Shown: positions 23,927 to 33,766, counted from the first letter of the stretch. The stretch is DNA of 64,000 nt from an uncultured Acetatifactor sp. (GCA_944384205.1 CALWSL010000003.1:62001-126000), one strand, 5' to 3'. A program made the numbers and translations. The notes: generated by a model not told the origin, from the sequence alone.

Positions 23927-26284
23927 ATGCGCAGACCTTTATTTGCAGTGTGCCTGTGCCTTGTGGCGGCAGTTGCGCTGCTATCGTTTTCCGGTATGTC
24001 CCATACAAGTATAGGGCAGTCGGCTTTGCCCGCGTCGGGTGGGGAAACGGTAATGGTTACAGGCAGGGTATCCGCAAAGGATACAAAAGAATTTATTATG
24101 GAATCGGTTGTGTTACTTTCGGAATCACAATCGGAAAGCATATCTGAAGCCGCAGATTCGCGGCAAAATATTCCAATCAAAGAAAAGATTATATGTAAGT
24201 GGGAGGCTTCCGGAAAGCTTCGCCTTGGAAGTACGGTGGTGCTTAGAGGGATTTATGAACCTTTTTCCAGAGCGACGAATCCGGGAGAGTTTGACGCTGC
24301 GGCTTACTACGGTTCATTAGGAATCTGCGGCAGAGTTACGGATATTACAAATTTGGAACAGAGCGGTGAGTACTCCCGGTGGCAGGAGAATCTGTATCAG
24401 TTGCGGACATATTTTAAAGAAAGATTGTATAAGGTGTTTCCGAAAAAGGAAGCATCCATTCTTACTGCCATGTTGTTGGGAGACAAAGAAGAACTGGATG
24501 GTGGAATCAAGGAACTGTATATGGAAAGCGGTATTGTGCATATTCTCTCTATCTCAGGACTACATATTACAATGATTGGTATGGGAATTTACAGGCTGTT
24601 TAGACGCATGGGCGCGCCTTTATGGGCTGCGGCAGTGTTCGGGGGAGTTTTTCTGTTTCTGTATGGGGTGATGACAGGAATGAGTGTGTCGGCATGCAGG
24701 GCTATCGGTATGTATGCTATGAAAATGGTAGCTCTTGTGACCGGAAGGAGCTATGATATGTTGACGGCGCTTGGCGTAATGGCGGCTGTTATGGTATGGA
24801 AGCATCCGTATTATCTGAGTAATGCAGGATTTTTACTTTCCTTCGGTTCCATTCTGGGAGTGGGATGGCTTTACCCTGCCCTGCAGCCTGAGGAAACACG
24901 ATTTGTACCGAAAAGATATGAGGCAAGGCGGTGGAAAAGAACGTGGGACAAGTTGTGTTATAAGATGTGGACGGGAGTGCTTCAGTCGGTCTTATCCGGT
25001 ATAGCTATCACATTATTAACGATGCCCATACAGCTATGGTTTTATTATGAAATACCAACCTACTCTGTTTTAATAAACCTGTTGATATTGCCGTTTATGG
25101 AAATTTTAATGACGACAGGACTGGTGGCTATGCTTATGCCGGGGGCGGGACTTGTAGGAACAATTACCTGTCTGGTTTTGAAAGGTTATGAATGGACTTG
25201 CGAATGTTTTAACCAACTTCCCTTTCATACCTATAATCCGGGAAGACCGCACATATGGCAGGTGGTATTGTATTATTTGTTATTGCTGCTTCTAGTGACT
25301 ATACAGGGTATGAGAAAGCAGGGGAAAATCGGCAGTTATTCAAAATCCGGAAGAAAAAATAACTGTATTTTAATGCAAAAATTCTGTTATATACACATTC
25401 CTTTTATATTAACCCTGGCAGTCATAATTCTTGTCCTGCGTGTTAGAACGGAGCATAGCGTAACCTTTCTGAATGTGGGGCAGGGAGATAGTATTGTGGT
25501 GGAACTTTCTACCGGGGAGGTTTATCTGTTTGACTGTGGCAGCAGCAGGAAAAAGGCAGGGGAATATGTATTGGTTCCATATTTAAAATACAGAGGAATT
25601 CAGCATATTGATGCGGTATTTGTATCCCACCCGGATGAAGACCATTGTAACGGAGTAGAGGAACTGTTTGCGCTTGGGTGGGAGGAAGGTATTAGCGTGG
25701 GGCAGTTGGTGCTGCCATGGTTCGCGGATACCATGCAGGAGGAGCTGGCATTCCTGATACAGGCGGCTGAGGAAGCTGTGCAGGAGAAGCCTGTTGAGAT
25801 TTCTTATATCAAAGCAGGGGATTCCTTTGCGGTGCAGAGGGCTTCCTTTCTTTGCATCCATCCTCCAAAGGCATATGAAGGGGAAAGTACCAATGCCGGT
25901 TCTCAATGTTTTTATGTAAAATTATACGGCGGCAAAAGGGAAGAAGAAAAAGGAGCGGTTTCGCTGCTTCTTACCGGTGATGTGGAGGGAGATGGGGAGG
26001 AACTTCTGTTACAGGAATTAAAAGACCGTAACATCAAAAATGTCACGGTTTTGAAGGTCGCCCATCATGGCTCGAAAAACTCCACCTGCAGAGAAATGTT
26101 GGAACAGTTGATGCCACAGTTGGCGGTTATATCCTGCGGCAAAAATAATCGCTATGGGCATCCTCATGAAGAGACTTTGGAAAGATTAAAAGCTGTGGAA
26201 AGCAAAATTATGTCAACAGCGGATTGTGGGGCAATTACAGTGCAGACAGGGAAAGAGGCTAAAGTATATGGATATTTAAATTAA
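23927..26284 (+). CDS. comEC: ComEC/Rec2 DNA-uptake channel protein
   Basis: A 785-residue three-part protein: N-terminal DUF4131/OB region, a central competence domain with many membrane helices (ESGIVHILSISGLHITMIGMG is the family signature, given here as ISGLHITMIG), and a C-terminal metallo-beta-lactamase-like domain (NVGQGDSIVVE, SHPDEDHCNG, VAHHGSKNS). ComEC carries single-stranded DNA across the membrane in natural transformation; the C-terminal domain is the proposed nuclease, and its HPDEDH motif has the key residues. It is full length. Its stop is 22 bp from the convergent holA stop. Confidence 0.95.
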   Translation: MRRPLFAVCLCLVAAVALLSFSGMSHTSIGQSALPASGGETVMVTGRVSAKDTKEFIMESVVLLSESQSESISEAADSRQNIPIKEKIICKWEASGKLRLGSTVVLRGIYEPFSRATNPGEFDAAAYYGSLGICGRVTDITNLEQSGEYSRWQENLYQLRTYFKERLYKVFPKKEASILTAMLLGDKEELDGGIKELYMESGIVHILSISGLHITMIGMGIYRLFRRMGAPLWAAAVFGGVFLFLYGVMTGMSVSACRAIGMYAMKMVALVTGRSYDMLTALGVMAAVMVWKHPYYLSNAGFLLSFGSILGVGWLYPALQPEETRFVPKRYEARRWKRTWDKLCYKMWTGVLQSVLSGIAITLLTMPIQLWFYYEIPTYSVLINLLILPFMEILMTTGLVAMLMPGAGLVGTITCLVLKGYEWTCECFNQLPFHTYNPGRPHIWQVVLYYLLLLLLVTIQGMRKQGKIGSYSKSGRKNNCILMQKFCYIHIPFILTLAVIILVLRVRTEHSVTFLNVGQGDSIVVELSTGEVYLFDCGSSRKKAGEYVLVPYLKYRGIQHIDAVFVSHPDEDHCNGVEELFALGWEEGISVGQLVLPWFADTMQEELAFLIQAAEEAVQEKPVEISYIKAGDSFAVQRASFLCIHPPKAYEGESTNAGSQCFYVKLYGGKREEEKGAVSLLLTGDVEGDGEELLLQELKDRNIKNVTVLKVAHHGSKNSTCREMLEQLMPQLAVISCGKNNRYGHPHEETLERLKAVESKIMSTADCGAITVQTGKEAKVYGYLN

Positions 26285-26306
26285 AAGCGGAGAAGAGAAC
26301 TCTCAG

Positions 26307-27287
26307 TTAAGAGCCATGTTTCGATACAATTAACACTTCCACGCTCATCATATCGTTCATCTGACCGGTTTTGACAGCTTCCTCTGCTTCCACACATTGC
26401 GTTATCGCTTTGCAAAGACCGGCTGTTTTAAAACGGGAAGCCTGAGCTGCATATTTACCTGCAACAAAGGCAGGAACCCCGATTTTGGCGGCAATTGCCT
26501 TGTTATCATAGCCTCTGGATTTTAGTTCCTTGACCTGAAGCAGCATATTGTACTGTCTTGCGATAAGGAACAGGATGCGCATGGGCGGTTCCCGTAAAGC
26601 CAGCAGGTCATAATAGAGCTGTAACGCCTTGGGAGTCTGCCCGTCGGCAATGGCGTTTATCATATCAAAAATGTGATTGCTGATGCGGTTCGTGCAGATG
26701 GTATTTACATCCGCGTCGGTAATCACGTCCCTGTCCATACAGTAGCAGATAAGCTTCTCTAATTCCATGCGGATATTTTCCATATCTGTTCCTGTTTTGG
26801 TCAAAAAAAGCTGCACGGTGCTTTCAGTAATTTTTTTCCCTTCTTTATTCAGAATACCGCCAATCCAGCGCTTCAAAGTGTTTTCATCCTGAATGGCGAA
26901 TTCAGCCACATAACCTTTGGACTGGACTGTCTTATAGAGCTTGCTGCGCTTGTCCACTTCACTTTCCGTAAAGACAAAATACGTGGATTCATTGGGGGCG
27001 GCAAGGTATTCTGCCATTTTTTCGCCGCCGGATTTGAATAAACCGCTGTTGCTGATAAAAATAACACGGCGGGGGGCAAGAAAGGGAAGTGTCTCTGCAA
27101 GGTCGATTATTTCACCTACCGGAACGTCTTTCCCTTCGTAAAAATGGGTGTTCATATTGTCTCCTTCGCCGCACATTGCTTTTTGCAGGCGTTCCGTATA
27201 TTGCCTGCGAAGGTAGCGTTCTTCGCCGTAGAGGAGATATATCTGTTTGAAATTACCTAGTTTGATGTCATCGTTAATGCGTTGCAT
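26307..27287 (-). CDS. holA: DNA polymerase III subunit delta
   Basis: The delta subunit opens the beta sliding clamp in the clamp-loader complex. About 326 residues from the ATG at 27287, where GGGAG lies 8 nt upstream. Family features are the N-terminal FKQIYLLYGEERYLRR, the central KRWIGGILNKEGKKI region, and LLALREPPMRILFLIARQYNML in the collar domain. The frame is open 273 bp further upstream, but that part is antisense to the TPR gene leader and matches nothing. It is convergent with comEC; the comEC-holA neighbourhood is common in Firmicutes. Confidence 0.93.
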   Translation of the reverse strand: MQRINDDIKLGNFKQIYLLYGEERYLRRQYTERLQKAMCGEGDNMNTHFYEGKDVPVGEIIDLAETLPFLAPRRVIFISNSGLFKSGGEKMAEYLAAPNESTYFVFTESEVDKRSKLYKTVQSKGYVAEFAIQDENTLKRWIGGILNKEGKKITESTVQLFLTKTGTDMENIRMELEKLICYCMDRDVITDADVNTICTNRISNHIFDMINAIADGQTPKALQLYYDLLALREPPMRILFLIARQYNMLLQVKELKSRGYDNKAIAAKIGVPAFVAGKYAAQASRFKTAGLCKAITQCVEAEEAVKTGQMNDMMSVEVLIVSKHGS

Positions 27288-27444
27288 AAGCTGCTCCCTC
27301 AGTGTGTATTGTCTCAGAACAATTATATTGTATCCAAAATAAATTTGGAATGCAAGGACAAAAGAACGTTGAGCTTCCGGGGCGCATGTGTTACTATATA
27401 ACATGGAAGAATAGCAGTTATAAGATATAACAGGGGTATAAGGA

Positions 27445-28497
27445 ATGTTTTTGACAAAAGTAAAAAAAGGAATTGCCGCAGCAGGCTGTCTTATAGCAAT
27501 GGCAACGCTTACCGGCTGTGGAAGTAATAACGAAAAGGTGAGCGAGGGCATGAAGCTCATAGGAGAGTTGGATTATCAGGGTGCGCTTGCGCAGTTTGAG
27601 GAGGCAGAGGAGCTTTCCGAAAATTCCCGCCTCATTGCGCGGGGCAGAGGAATTGCATATATGGGAATTGCGGATTATGAGCAGGCAGTAAGCTGTTTTC
27701 AGGATGCGCTTCTTGGCAGCAATGGTCTGGTTGAAGCAATCGATTTTGATATTAATTTTTATCTGGCGGCTGCTTACATCAAGAACGGGCAGTATCAGGA
27801 GGCAAAAGAAGTCTATGATGCCATTCTGGCGCTGCGACCTGAGGAAGAGGATGCTTATTATCTTCGGGGAAGCGTTCTGCTTGAACTGGGAGACTATGAG
27901 AATGCCAAGCTTGATTTTGACAAAACGATTTCCATGGATGCAGGAAATTATGACCGCCTGATTGACATTTATCAGACGCTGGAGAACTTGGGATATATAG
28001 AGGCTGGACAGACTTATCTGCAAAATGCGCTGGATGCCGGAGAAAATCAGATGAAAGCATATGATAGGGGGCGTATCTATTATTATCTGGGAGAATATCA
28101 GAAGGCTTATATCGCTCTGGAGGAAGCAAGGCAGGACGGTACTGCGGAAAGCTCTCTGTATCTTGGAATGGCATATGAGGCAACGGGAGATTACAATTAT
28201 GCTTCCAGTGTATATAACAGTTATCTGGCACAGGATTCCGGCAATGCGGCGGTTTATAATCAACTGGGACTGTGCGAGATGAAAAAAGGGGATTATCAGA
28301 AGGCGTTGGACGCATTTCAGGCGGGAAAGCAGATTGAAGGAAACGGCATTATGCAGTCTCTGCTTTTTAATGAGATTGTCGCTTATGAATATTTGGGGGA
28401 GTATAAAACGGCAGCAGTTCTGTTAGACAGTTACCTGACAGCTTATCCGGATGATGAAAAGGCTGAGAGGGAGCGGCAGTTTTTAGCTACCCGATGA
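27445..28497 (+). CDS. Tetratricopeptide-repeat lipoprotein
   Basis: A 350-residue exported protein with lipobox LTGC after a short hydrophobic signal, then about eight TPR units from residue 40 to 330; examples are YQGALAQFEEAEEL, YEQAVSCFQDAL, YENAKLDFDKTIS and YQKALDAFQAGKQI. TPR lipoproteins act as scaffolds for envelope complexes; nothing nearby shows the partner. It overlaps the 3' end of the minus-strand XRE regulator by 15 bp. Confidence 0.9.
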   Translation: MFLTKVKKGIAAAGCLIAMATLTGCGSNNEKVSEGMKLIGELDYQGALAQFEEAEELSENSRLIARGRGIAYMGIADYEQAVSCFQDALLGSNGLVEAIDFDINFYLAAAYIKNGQYQEAKEVYDAILALRPEEEDAYYLRGSVLLELGDYENAKLDFDKTISMDAGNYDRLIDIYQTLENLGYIEAGQTYLQNALDAGENQMKAYDRGRIYYYLGEYQKAYIALEEARQDGTAESSLYLGMAYEATGDYNYASSVYNSYLAQDSGNAAVYNQLGLCEMKKGDYQKALDAFQAGKQIEGNGIMQSLLFNEIVAYEYLGEYKTAAVLLDSYLTAYPDDEKAERERQFLATR

Positions 28498-28845
28498 TTC
28501 GGCTTGTTCCTGCAGCTTAAGCAGTTTTACATATTCCGTCAGAGAATTTCTGTGCCTTGGTGAAAGCTCCAGGGAGATATTGATAAAATCAGAGACGGTA
28601 TAGTTTTCTGTGAAAGGACGGCACAGTTCTTCGGGATTATACCGGTAGCTGTTTCTTTCCAACAGATAATCAACGGTGACGCCGAAATATTCTGCAATTT
28701 TGCACAGAGTTGCCTGATCGGGAAAATGGCGGTCCTTTTCATAGTTGGACACGGTACCGATTGACACTTTCAGATAGGAAGCGAGTTCTTTCTGATAGAT
28801 GCCTTTTTCATTGCGAAGTCTGACCATGGTGCTCCCGAAGCTCAT
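28483..28845 (-). CDS. XRE-family transcriptional regulator
   Basis: A 120-residue protein with an N-terminal Cro/CI-type helix-turn-helix (IYQKELASYLKVSIGTVSNYE, then FPDQATLCKIAEYFGVTVDYLLE) and a helical C-terminal tail of about 50 residues. The GGAGGAA site is close before the ATG at 28845. The targets are unknown; the divergent 220-bp region up to pyrF is AT-rich and could hold its operator. Overlaps the convergent TPR gene at the 3' end. Confidence 0.9.
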   Translation of the reverse strand: MSFGSTMVRLRNEKGIYQKELASYLKVSIGTVSNYEKDRHFPDQATLCKIAEYFGVTVDYLLERNSYRYNPEELCRPFTENYTVSDFINISLELSPRHRNSLTEYVKLLKLQEQAESSGS

Positions 28846-29069
28846 TCCAGTTCCTCCTTTCTTTCAAACTATAGGTTTACTAAATTGTATTTTATATTAT
28901 TTTACTTTTGTGAAAATAATATTATAGACAACCAATAAAATTCATAAAAACACATGCCTCATTTTAATACGCTTAAATCAAAATAAGGGCGTTGACCTAC
29001 CGATAGGAAGTGGAGTAATATTAATAATAGGAATAACAAGCCGTGGAATACGGCAGAATGGAGTACATG

Positions 29070-30002
29070 ATGATTAATAAGTTAGTAGCGAAAATCCGGA
29101 AGACAAATGCACCTATTGTAGTAGGTCTTGACCCGATGATGAAATTTGTTCCCAAATCCATACAGAGAGCAGCTTTTCAGGAATACGGCGAGACCTTAGA
29201 GGGGGCTGCAGAAGCAATCTGGCAGTATAACAAGGGTATCGTGGATGCAATTTGTGATTTAGTACCGGCTGTAAAACCCCAGATTGCCATGTATGAGCAA
29301 TTTGGTATTCCCGGTCTGATTGCTTTCAAGAAGACAGTGGATTACTGTAAGGAGAAGGATTTGGTGGTAATCGGTGATGTGAAACGCGGCGATATCGGCT
29401 CCACCTCCGAGGCATATGCGGTAGGACATCTGGGAAAAGTACAGGTGGGCAGCAATGCGTTTTATGGCTTTGATGAGGATTTTGCAACCGTTAACCCCTA
29501 CCTCGGCTCTGACGGTATCACTCCTTTCACTAAAGTGTGTAAGGAAGAGAGCAAGGGTATCTTTGTACTGGTAAAGACCTCCAACCCCAGCAGCGGCGAG
29601 TTTCAGGATCGTATCATTGACGGAAGACCTCTTTATGAGTGGATGGGGGAAAAGGTTGCGCAGTGGGGTGCAGACTGTATGCCTGAGAACGGAAAATACA
29701 GTTATGTGGGAGCGGTAGTCGGAGCAACCTATCCTGAGCAGGGGAAGGTGCTCCGTAAGATTATGCCGAATACCTTTATTCTCGTACCCGGTTATGGCGC
29801 GCAGGGCGGAAAGGGTGCCGATTTGGTTCATTTCTTTAATGAAGACGGCTTGGGGGCGATCATTAATTCCTCCCGCGGCATTATTGCGGCTTATCAGCAG
29901 GAGAAATATGCGATATACGGTGAAGATAATTATGCGGAGGCTTCCAGAGCGGCAGTTATTGATATGAGAGAGGATATCGCGCAGGCATTGGCGGCAAAAT
30001 AA
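29070..30002 (+). CDS. pyrF: Orotidine 5'-phosphate decarboxylase (long, type 2)
   Basis: PyrF makes UMP from OMP. At about 310 residues it is the longer subfamily found in Clostridia and actinobacteria. Motifs: APIVVGLDPMM near the N-terminus, the catalytic block VIGDVKRGDIGST (Lys-Asp chemistry), and VPGYGAQGGKGADL for phosphate binding. Several ATG codons lie in a row; I choose 29070 because GGAG is 6 nt before it. No pyrR-type attenuator is seen and no other pyr genes are adjacent. Confidence 0.94.
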   Translation: MINKLVAKIRKTNAPIVVGLDPMMKFVPKSIQRAAFQEYGETLEGAAEAIWQYNKGIVDAICDLVPAVKPQIAMYEQFGIPGLIAFKKTVDYCKEKDLVVIGDVKRGDIGSTSEAYAVGHLGKVQVGSNAFYGFDEDFATVNPYLGSDGITPFTKVCKEESKGIFVLVKTSNPSSGEFQDRIIDGRPLYEWMGEKVAQWGADCMPENGKYSYVGAVVGATYPEQGKVLRKIMPNTFILVPGYGAQGGKGADLVHFFNEDGLGAIINSSRGIIAAYQQEKYAIYGEDNYAEASRAAVIDMREDIAQALAAK

Positions 30003-30048
30003 TGCGCCCCGGGAACTATTATTTATCACATTCGGAAAGGAAGCCAAA

Positions 30049-30519
30049 ATGAACATCAGACGTGCAACTCCAAAAGACATCAACGGAATCAATAAGCTTT
30101 TACAGGAGGTTTTGATGGTTCACCACAACGGAAGACCGGATTTGTTTAAGGCAAATGTAAAAAAGTACACGGATGAAGAGCTTATGGTAATGCTTGCTGA
30201 CGATAAGAAGCCTGTTTTTGTTGCAGTGGATGAAAAGGAGGAGGTATTGGGTTATACTTTCTGTGTGTTTCAGCAGCAGATAGGAAATAATATTCTGACG
30301 GATATTAAGACGTTATATGTTGATGATTTATGTGTGGATGAGGATAAGAGAGGAAAGCATATCGGTAAGCAGTTGTATGAATTTGTTTTAGCGTATGCCA
30401 GGTCACAGGGATGCTATAATGTGACATTGAATGTATGGACCTGTAATCAGGGCGCAATGAAATTTTATGAGAAGTGCGGTCTGACACCGCAGAAAATCGG
30501 GATGGAAAAGATATTATAG
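30049..30519 (+). CDS. GNAT N-acetyltransferase
   Basis: A 156-residue acetyltransferase. It starts MNIRRATPKDINGINKLL, has the strand-4 block VDDLCVDEDKRGKHIGKQL with the acetyl-CoA loop, and ends WTCNQGAMKFYEKCGLTP. The acceptor is unknown. GGAAAGGAAG precedes the ATG. It lies between pyrF and the broken DUF362 gene, with 46 and 15 bp gaps, so the three may share a transcript. Confidence 0.9.
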   Translation: MNIRRATPKDINGINKLLQEVLMVHHNGRPDLFKANVKKYTDEELMVMLADDKKPVFVAVDEKEEVLGYTFCVFQQQIGNNILTDIKTLYVDDLCVDEDKRGKHIGKQLYEFVLAYARSQGCYNVTLNVWTCNQGAMKFYEKCGLTPQKIGMEKIL

Positions 30520-30534
30520 AATGGAGGTATTGCT

Positions 30535-31401
30535 ATGAAATCAAAGGTTTATTTTTCAAGGACAATTACACCCGAAAAGGTATTGGAGCTTTATCAGCTA
30601 TTGGGGAAGGAACTTTCCGGCAGGGTTGCAGTCAAGGTGCATTCGGGAGAGACAGGAAATCAGAATTTTCTGCGACCGGAATTTTGGAAACCCATGATTG
30701 ACTCTGTGGGAGGAACGGTGGTAGAGTGCAATACCGCTTATGAGGGAACCCGCGATACCACAAAGAAGCATCAAAAAACCATACAGGAGCATGGCTGGAA
30801 CCGTTACTTTGACGTGGATATCATGGATGGAGAAGGACCGGATATGGTTCTTCCGATTGAAAACGGAAAAATCATTCAATAAAATTATGTCGGTAAGAAT
30901 CTGGCAAATTATGATTCGCTTCTGGTATTGTCCCATTTTAAAGGACATCCTATGGGCGGTTACGGCGGAGCATTAAAGCAGCTTTCTATCGGTGTGGCAT
31001 CCTCCTATGGAAAAGCATATATCCACGGAGCGGGAAAACCGGAGGATATCTGGACGGCAGACCACGATTCCTTTCTGGAAGCCATGGCGGATGCGGCAGA
31101 ATCCGTGGTTGCTTATTTCCATGGGGAGGCAGTGTTTGTAAATGTGATGAAAAATATGTCCGTGGACTGTGACTGCTGCGCTGTTGCGGAAGATCCCTGC
31201 ATGGCGGATATCGGCATTTTGATTTCGCTTGACCCGATTGCCATCGATCAGGCATGTATTGATTTGGTTTATGCGGCAACCGATGATCCGGGGCAGGCGC
31301 ATTTTCTGGAGCGAATCGAAAGCAGAAACGGCGTGCATACGATAGAGGCTGCTGCTGCATTGGGATACGGCTCAAGAGAGTACGAATTGATAGAAGTTTA
31401 A
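30535..31401 (+). pseudogene. DUF362-family protein gene with in-frame TAA stop
   Basis: Two open segments in the same frame, codons 1-115 and 117-288, are separated by a single TAA at 30880-30882. Read through, the protein matches DUF362 iron-sulfur-linked proteins: KVHSGETGNQNFLRPEFWK, then SHFKGHPMGGYGGALKQL across the joint, and VDCDCCAVAEDPCMADIGI near the Cys-rich centre. The residues on each side of the stop are contiguous in the family, so this is one gene with a nonsense codon (or a sequencing error, or read-through), not two genes. The second part has no ribosome binding site. Confidence 0.85.
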
Positions 31402-31440
31402 CATATAGTTTTAACGGTTAAGTCTTGGGAGGTATCAAAG

Positions 31441-31854
31441 ATGTGGTTTGTGTTTGCACTGTTATCAGCGGTCTTTGCGGCGTTGACATCGATTCTTGCC
31501 AAGGTCGGAATTGAGGGCGTGAATTCCAATCTTGCAACAGCTATCAGAACGATTGTCGTTTTGTTTATGGCGTGGGGAATGGTCTTTTTGACAAATGCAC
31601 AGAAGGGAATTGCGGAAATCAGCAGAAAAAGCTGGTTGTTTCTGATACTGTCAGGCTTGGCGACAGGGGCGTCATGGTTGTGCTATTATAAGGCATTGCA
31701 GAGCGGAGAAGCCTCCAAAGTAGTTCCTATAGACAAGCTGAGTGTGGTGATTACCCTGATTTTGGCGTTTGTCTTTCTGCAGGAGGAATTTACTGTGAAA
31801 TCTTTGATAGGATGTATTCTGATTACCGTTGGAACGCTGATTATGGTGCTGTAG
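31441..31854 (+). CDS. EamA-family half-size transporter
   Basis: A 137-residue protein of four to five membrane helices forming one EamA (DMT) repeat: WFVFALLSAVFAALTSILAKVGIEG at the start (first half WFVFALLSAVFAA), LSGLATGASWLCYYKALQ in the middle and a C-terminal LIGCILITVGTLIMVL. Single-domain EamA proteins probably work as dimers. The substrate is unknown. GGGAGGT precedes the ATG. Confidence 0.88.
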   Translation: MWFVFALLSAVFAALTSILAKVGIEGVNSNLATAIRTIVVLFMAWGMVFLTNAQKGIAEISRKSWLFLILSGLATGASWLCYYKALQSGEASKVVPIDKLSVVITLILAFVFLQEEFTVKSLIGCILITVGTLIMVL

Positions 31855-31870
31855 GAGACTGCGGGGAGGT

Positions 31871-32212
31871 TTAACTATTTTTTTCCAATGCTTGTTCTTC
31901 GTGTTTAATTTCCCAATAAATCAGAAAGGTTAGCAGCCCGCGCAGTATGATGATTGCGCCGAGAATGCCAAGTTCGGACCACTCGCGTACAACCACGGTG
32001 CGAAGAACTTCGCTGCCCATTTTAAATTCCAGAGAGAGTGCAATGCCCTGCGCCAGATTGAGCCGGAGCTTGGAGTTGTGGCGAATCCATTGAATAAAGC
32101 TTTTCATAGCGGTATAAATCAAAACGATTACACCAAACAATTCCAAAAGAATGGTGCAGATTTCAACAAAATATATTAAGTATATTTCAATGTTGGCTAG
32201 AAAAGTGTGCAT
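31871..32212 (-). CDS. DUF1622 membrane protein
   Basis: A 113-residue protein with three hydrophobic segments. The DUF1622 signature is IRHNSKLRLNLAQGIALSLEFK-like, seen here as LRLNLAQGIALSLEF, followed by GSEVLRTVV and a C-terminal helix. The function is unknown. The start at 32212 has a strong GGGGAGGT 7 nt upstream; the longer frame upstream runs into the divergent MATE leader and is not coding. Confidence 0.88.
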   Translation of the reverse strand: MHTFLANIEIYLIYFVEICTILLELFGVIVLIYTAMKSFIQWIRHNSKLRLNLAQGIALSLEFKMGSEVLRTVVVREWSELGILGAIIILRGLLTFLIYWEIKHEEQALEKNS

Positions 32213-32410
32213 TGCAGATACCTCCCCAATTATTTTTAGTATGTGGAAGAAAACGTAATTCATGCAGTATTTTGTACTGCAACCGCTACTTTCCGAACAA
32301 TAAACTACATTGAGTGTCAGGATACCCGGAGGTATAATATTCTGTAGAACAAAAAGCACATGAAAACAGTACGAATGAGCGAAAAAACATTGTGCGGAAA
32401 CGAGGAAAGT

Positions 32411-33766
32411 ATGGGAAAAAGAAATACGGTAGATATGACAAGCGGAAGCCCTGCAGGGCACATATTAAAATTTGCGCTGCCTCTGTTAGTCGGTAATTTA
32501 TTTCAACAGCTATACAATATGGTAGATTCTTTGGTTGTAGGAAACTTTGTCGGTGCAAATGCACTGGCTGCGGTAGGAAGCTGCGGCTCCATGAATTTTC
32601 TGTTTTTTTCCTTAAGCTCCGGTCTGGCAATCGGTATCGGTATTATCGTTGCGCAGTTTTATGGGGCCAAGGATGAAAACAGTATTCGTTCCACGATTGC
32701 TAATTCTATTTATGTGCTGGGTGCGGCGGCAATCGTGGTGAGTGTGTTGGGGATTTTGCTGGCGGAGCCTTTGCTTCGTCTGCTGCAGACTCCGGACAGT
32801 ATTATAGGAGATGCCGTGCTTTATATGAGAACGACCTGCGCAGGTATTATTGCCATTGCATTATATAACGGGGTGGCGTCTATTTTGAGAGCGCTGGGAG
32901 ATGCCAAAACCCCGCTTTATTTTCTGATACTGGCAAGTATTATCAATGTAGTGCTTGATTTGCTTTTTGTGCTGCAGTTTGAGTGGAGTGTGTTCGGAGT
33001 TGCGTTTGCAACCATTATTGCGCAGGCGGTATCGGCGATTACCTGTATTATTTACGCCTATGTTAAGGTGCCCTATTTTAAACTGACCAAGGAGCAGCTC
33101 CGTCCACAGGGCGATATCATTCGCCGTTCGTTTGTTCTGGGAGTACCTTTGGCATTGCAGAATTCCATGATTGCCGTGTCCTGCATGGTATTACAGGGTG
33201 TTGTCAATACCTTTGGCGAGACGATTATGGCGGCATATACAATAATCGGAAGAATTGAGCAGGTGGTACAACAGCCTTACAGCTCATTGGGCACAGCAAT
33301 TACAACCTATACAGGTCAGAATGTTGGCGCCGGCAAAACAGAGCGTGTAAAGCAGGGCTTCCGTCAGGCGGTGATTATGGTAGTGATTTTCAGTATATTG
33401 CTTTTGCCTGTCGCGTACATTTTCGGAGAACAGATTATCGGAGCGTTTGTGAAAGAGCCCGAGGTAATTGAGATTGGTGTAAAAGCACTCCGTATTAACA
33501 GCTTGTTTTATTTTGGGCTGGGAATGATTTATGTACCCCGCGCACTCTTAAACGGTGCGGGAGATACAGGCTTTGCAATGATGAACGGTTTTACGGAGGT
33601 AGCATGCAGAATCCTGTATTCGCAGATTTTGACCAGAATACCGGCGCTTGGTTATTGGGGAATATGGATTACGACAGGTGCGACATGGGCAACCACTGCG
33701 ATTGTCTGCGTCATCCGCTATAAAAAGGGAAAATGGCAGCAAAAAAGTCTGATACATAAAAGTTAA
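32411..33766 (+). CDS. MATE-family efflux transporter
   Basis: About 451 residues with 12 predicted membrane helices. The N-terminus reads DMTSGSPAGHILKFALPLL, the usual start of the clostridial MATE group, then NLFQQLYNMVDSLVVGNFVG, and the second half repeats this pattern (TYTGQNVGAGKTERVKQG). Such proteins export cationic drugs or metabolites using Na+ or H+ gradients. I chose the ATG at 32411, which has GAGGAAAG upstream and gives the family N-terminus; the ATG at 32360 adds 17 residues. Confidence 0.92.
   Translation: MGKRNTVDMTSGSPAGHILKFALPLLVGNLFQQLYNMVDSLVVGNFVGANALAAVGSCGSMNFLFFSLSSGLAIGIGIIVAQFYGAKDENSIRSTIANSIYVLGAAAIVVSVLGILLAEPLLRLLQTPDSIIGDAVLYMRTTCAGIIAIALYNGVASILRALGDAKTPLYFLILASIINVVLDLLFVLQFEWSVFGVAFATIIAQAVSAITCIIYAYVKVPYFKLTKEQLRPQGDIIRRSFVLGVPLALQNSMIAVSCMVLQGVVNTFGETIMAAYTIIGRIEQVVQQPYSSLGTAITTYTGQNVGAGKTERVKQGFRQAVIMVVIFSILLLPVAYIFGEQIIGAFVKEPEVIEIGVKALRINSLFYFGLGMIYVPRALLNGAGDTGFAMMNGFTEVACRILYSQILTRIPALGYWGIWITTGATWATTAIVCVIRYKKGKWQQKSLIHKS

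Noticed and set aside
27288-27560. Longer holA with 91 extra N-terminal residues
   Set aside because: The extension does not match the family and lies antisense to the TPR gene leader; the ATG at 27287 has a GGGAG site.
27418-28263. 281-codon open frame on the minus strand over the TPR gene
   Set aside because: Antisense shadow of the TPR repeats; no motif and no start signal.
29259-30092. 277-codon open frame on the minus strand over pyrF
   Set aside because: Antisense to pyrF and without any recognisable domain.
30928-31401. Second DUF362 fragment as an independent gene
   Set aside because: It has the same frame as the first fragment, lacks a ribosome binding site, and the family sequence is continuous across the stop.
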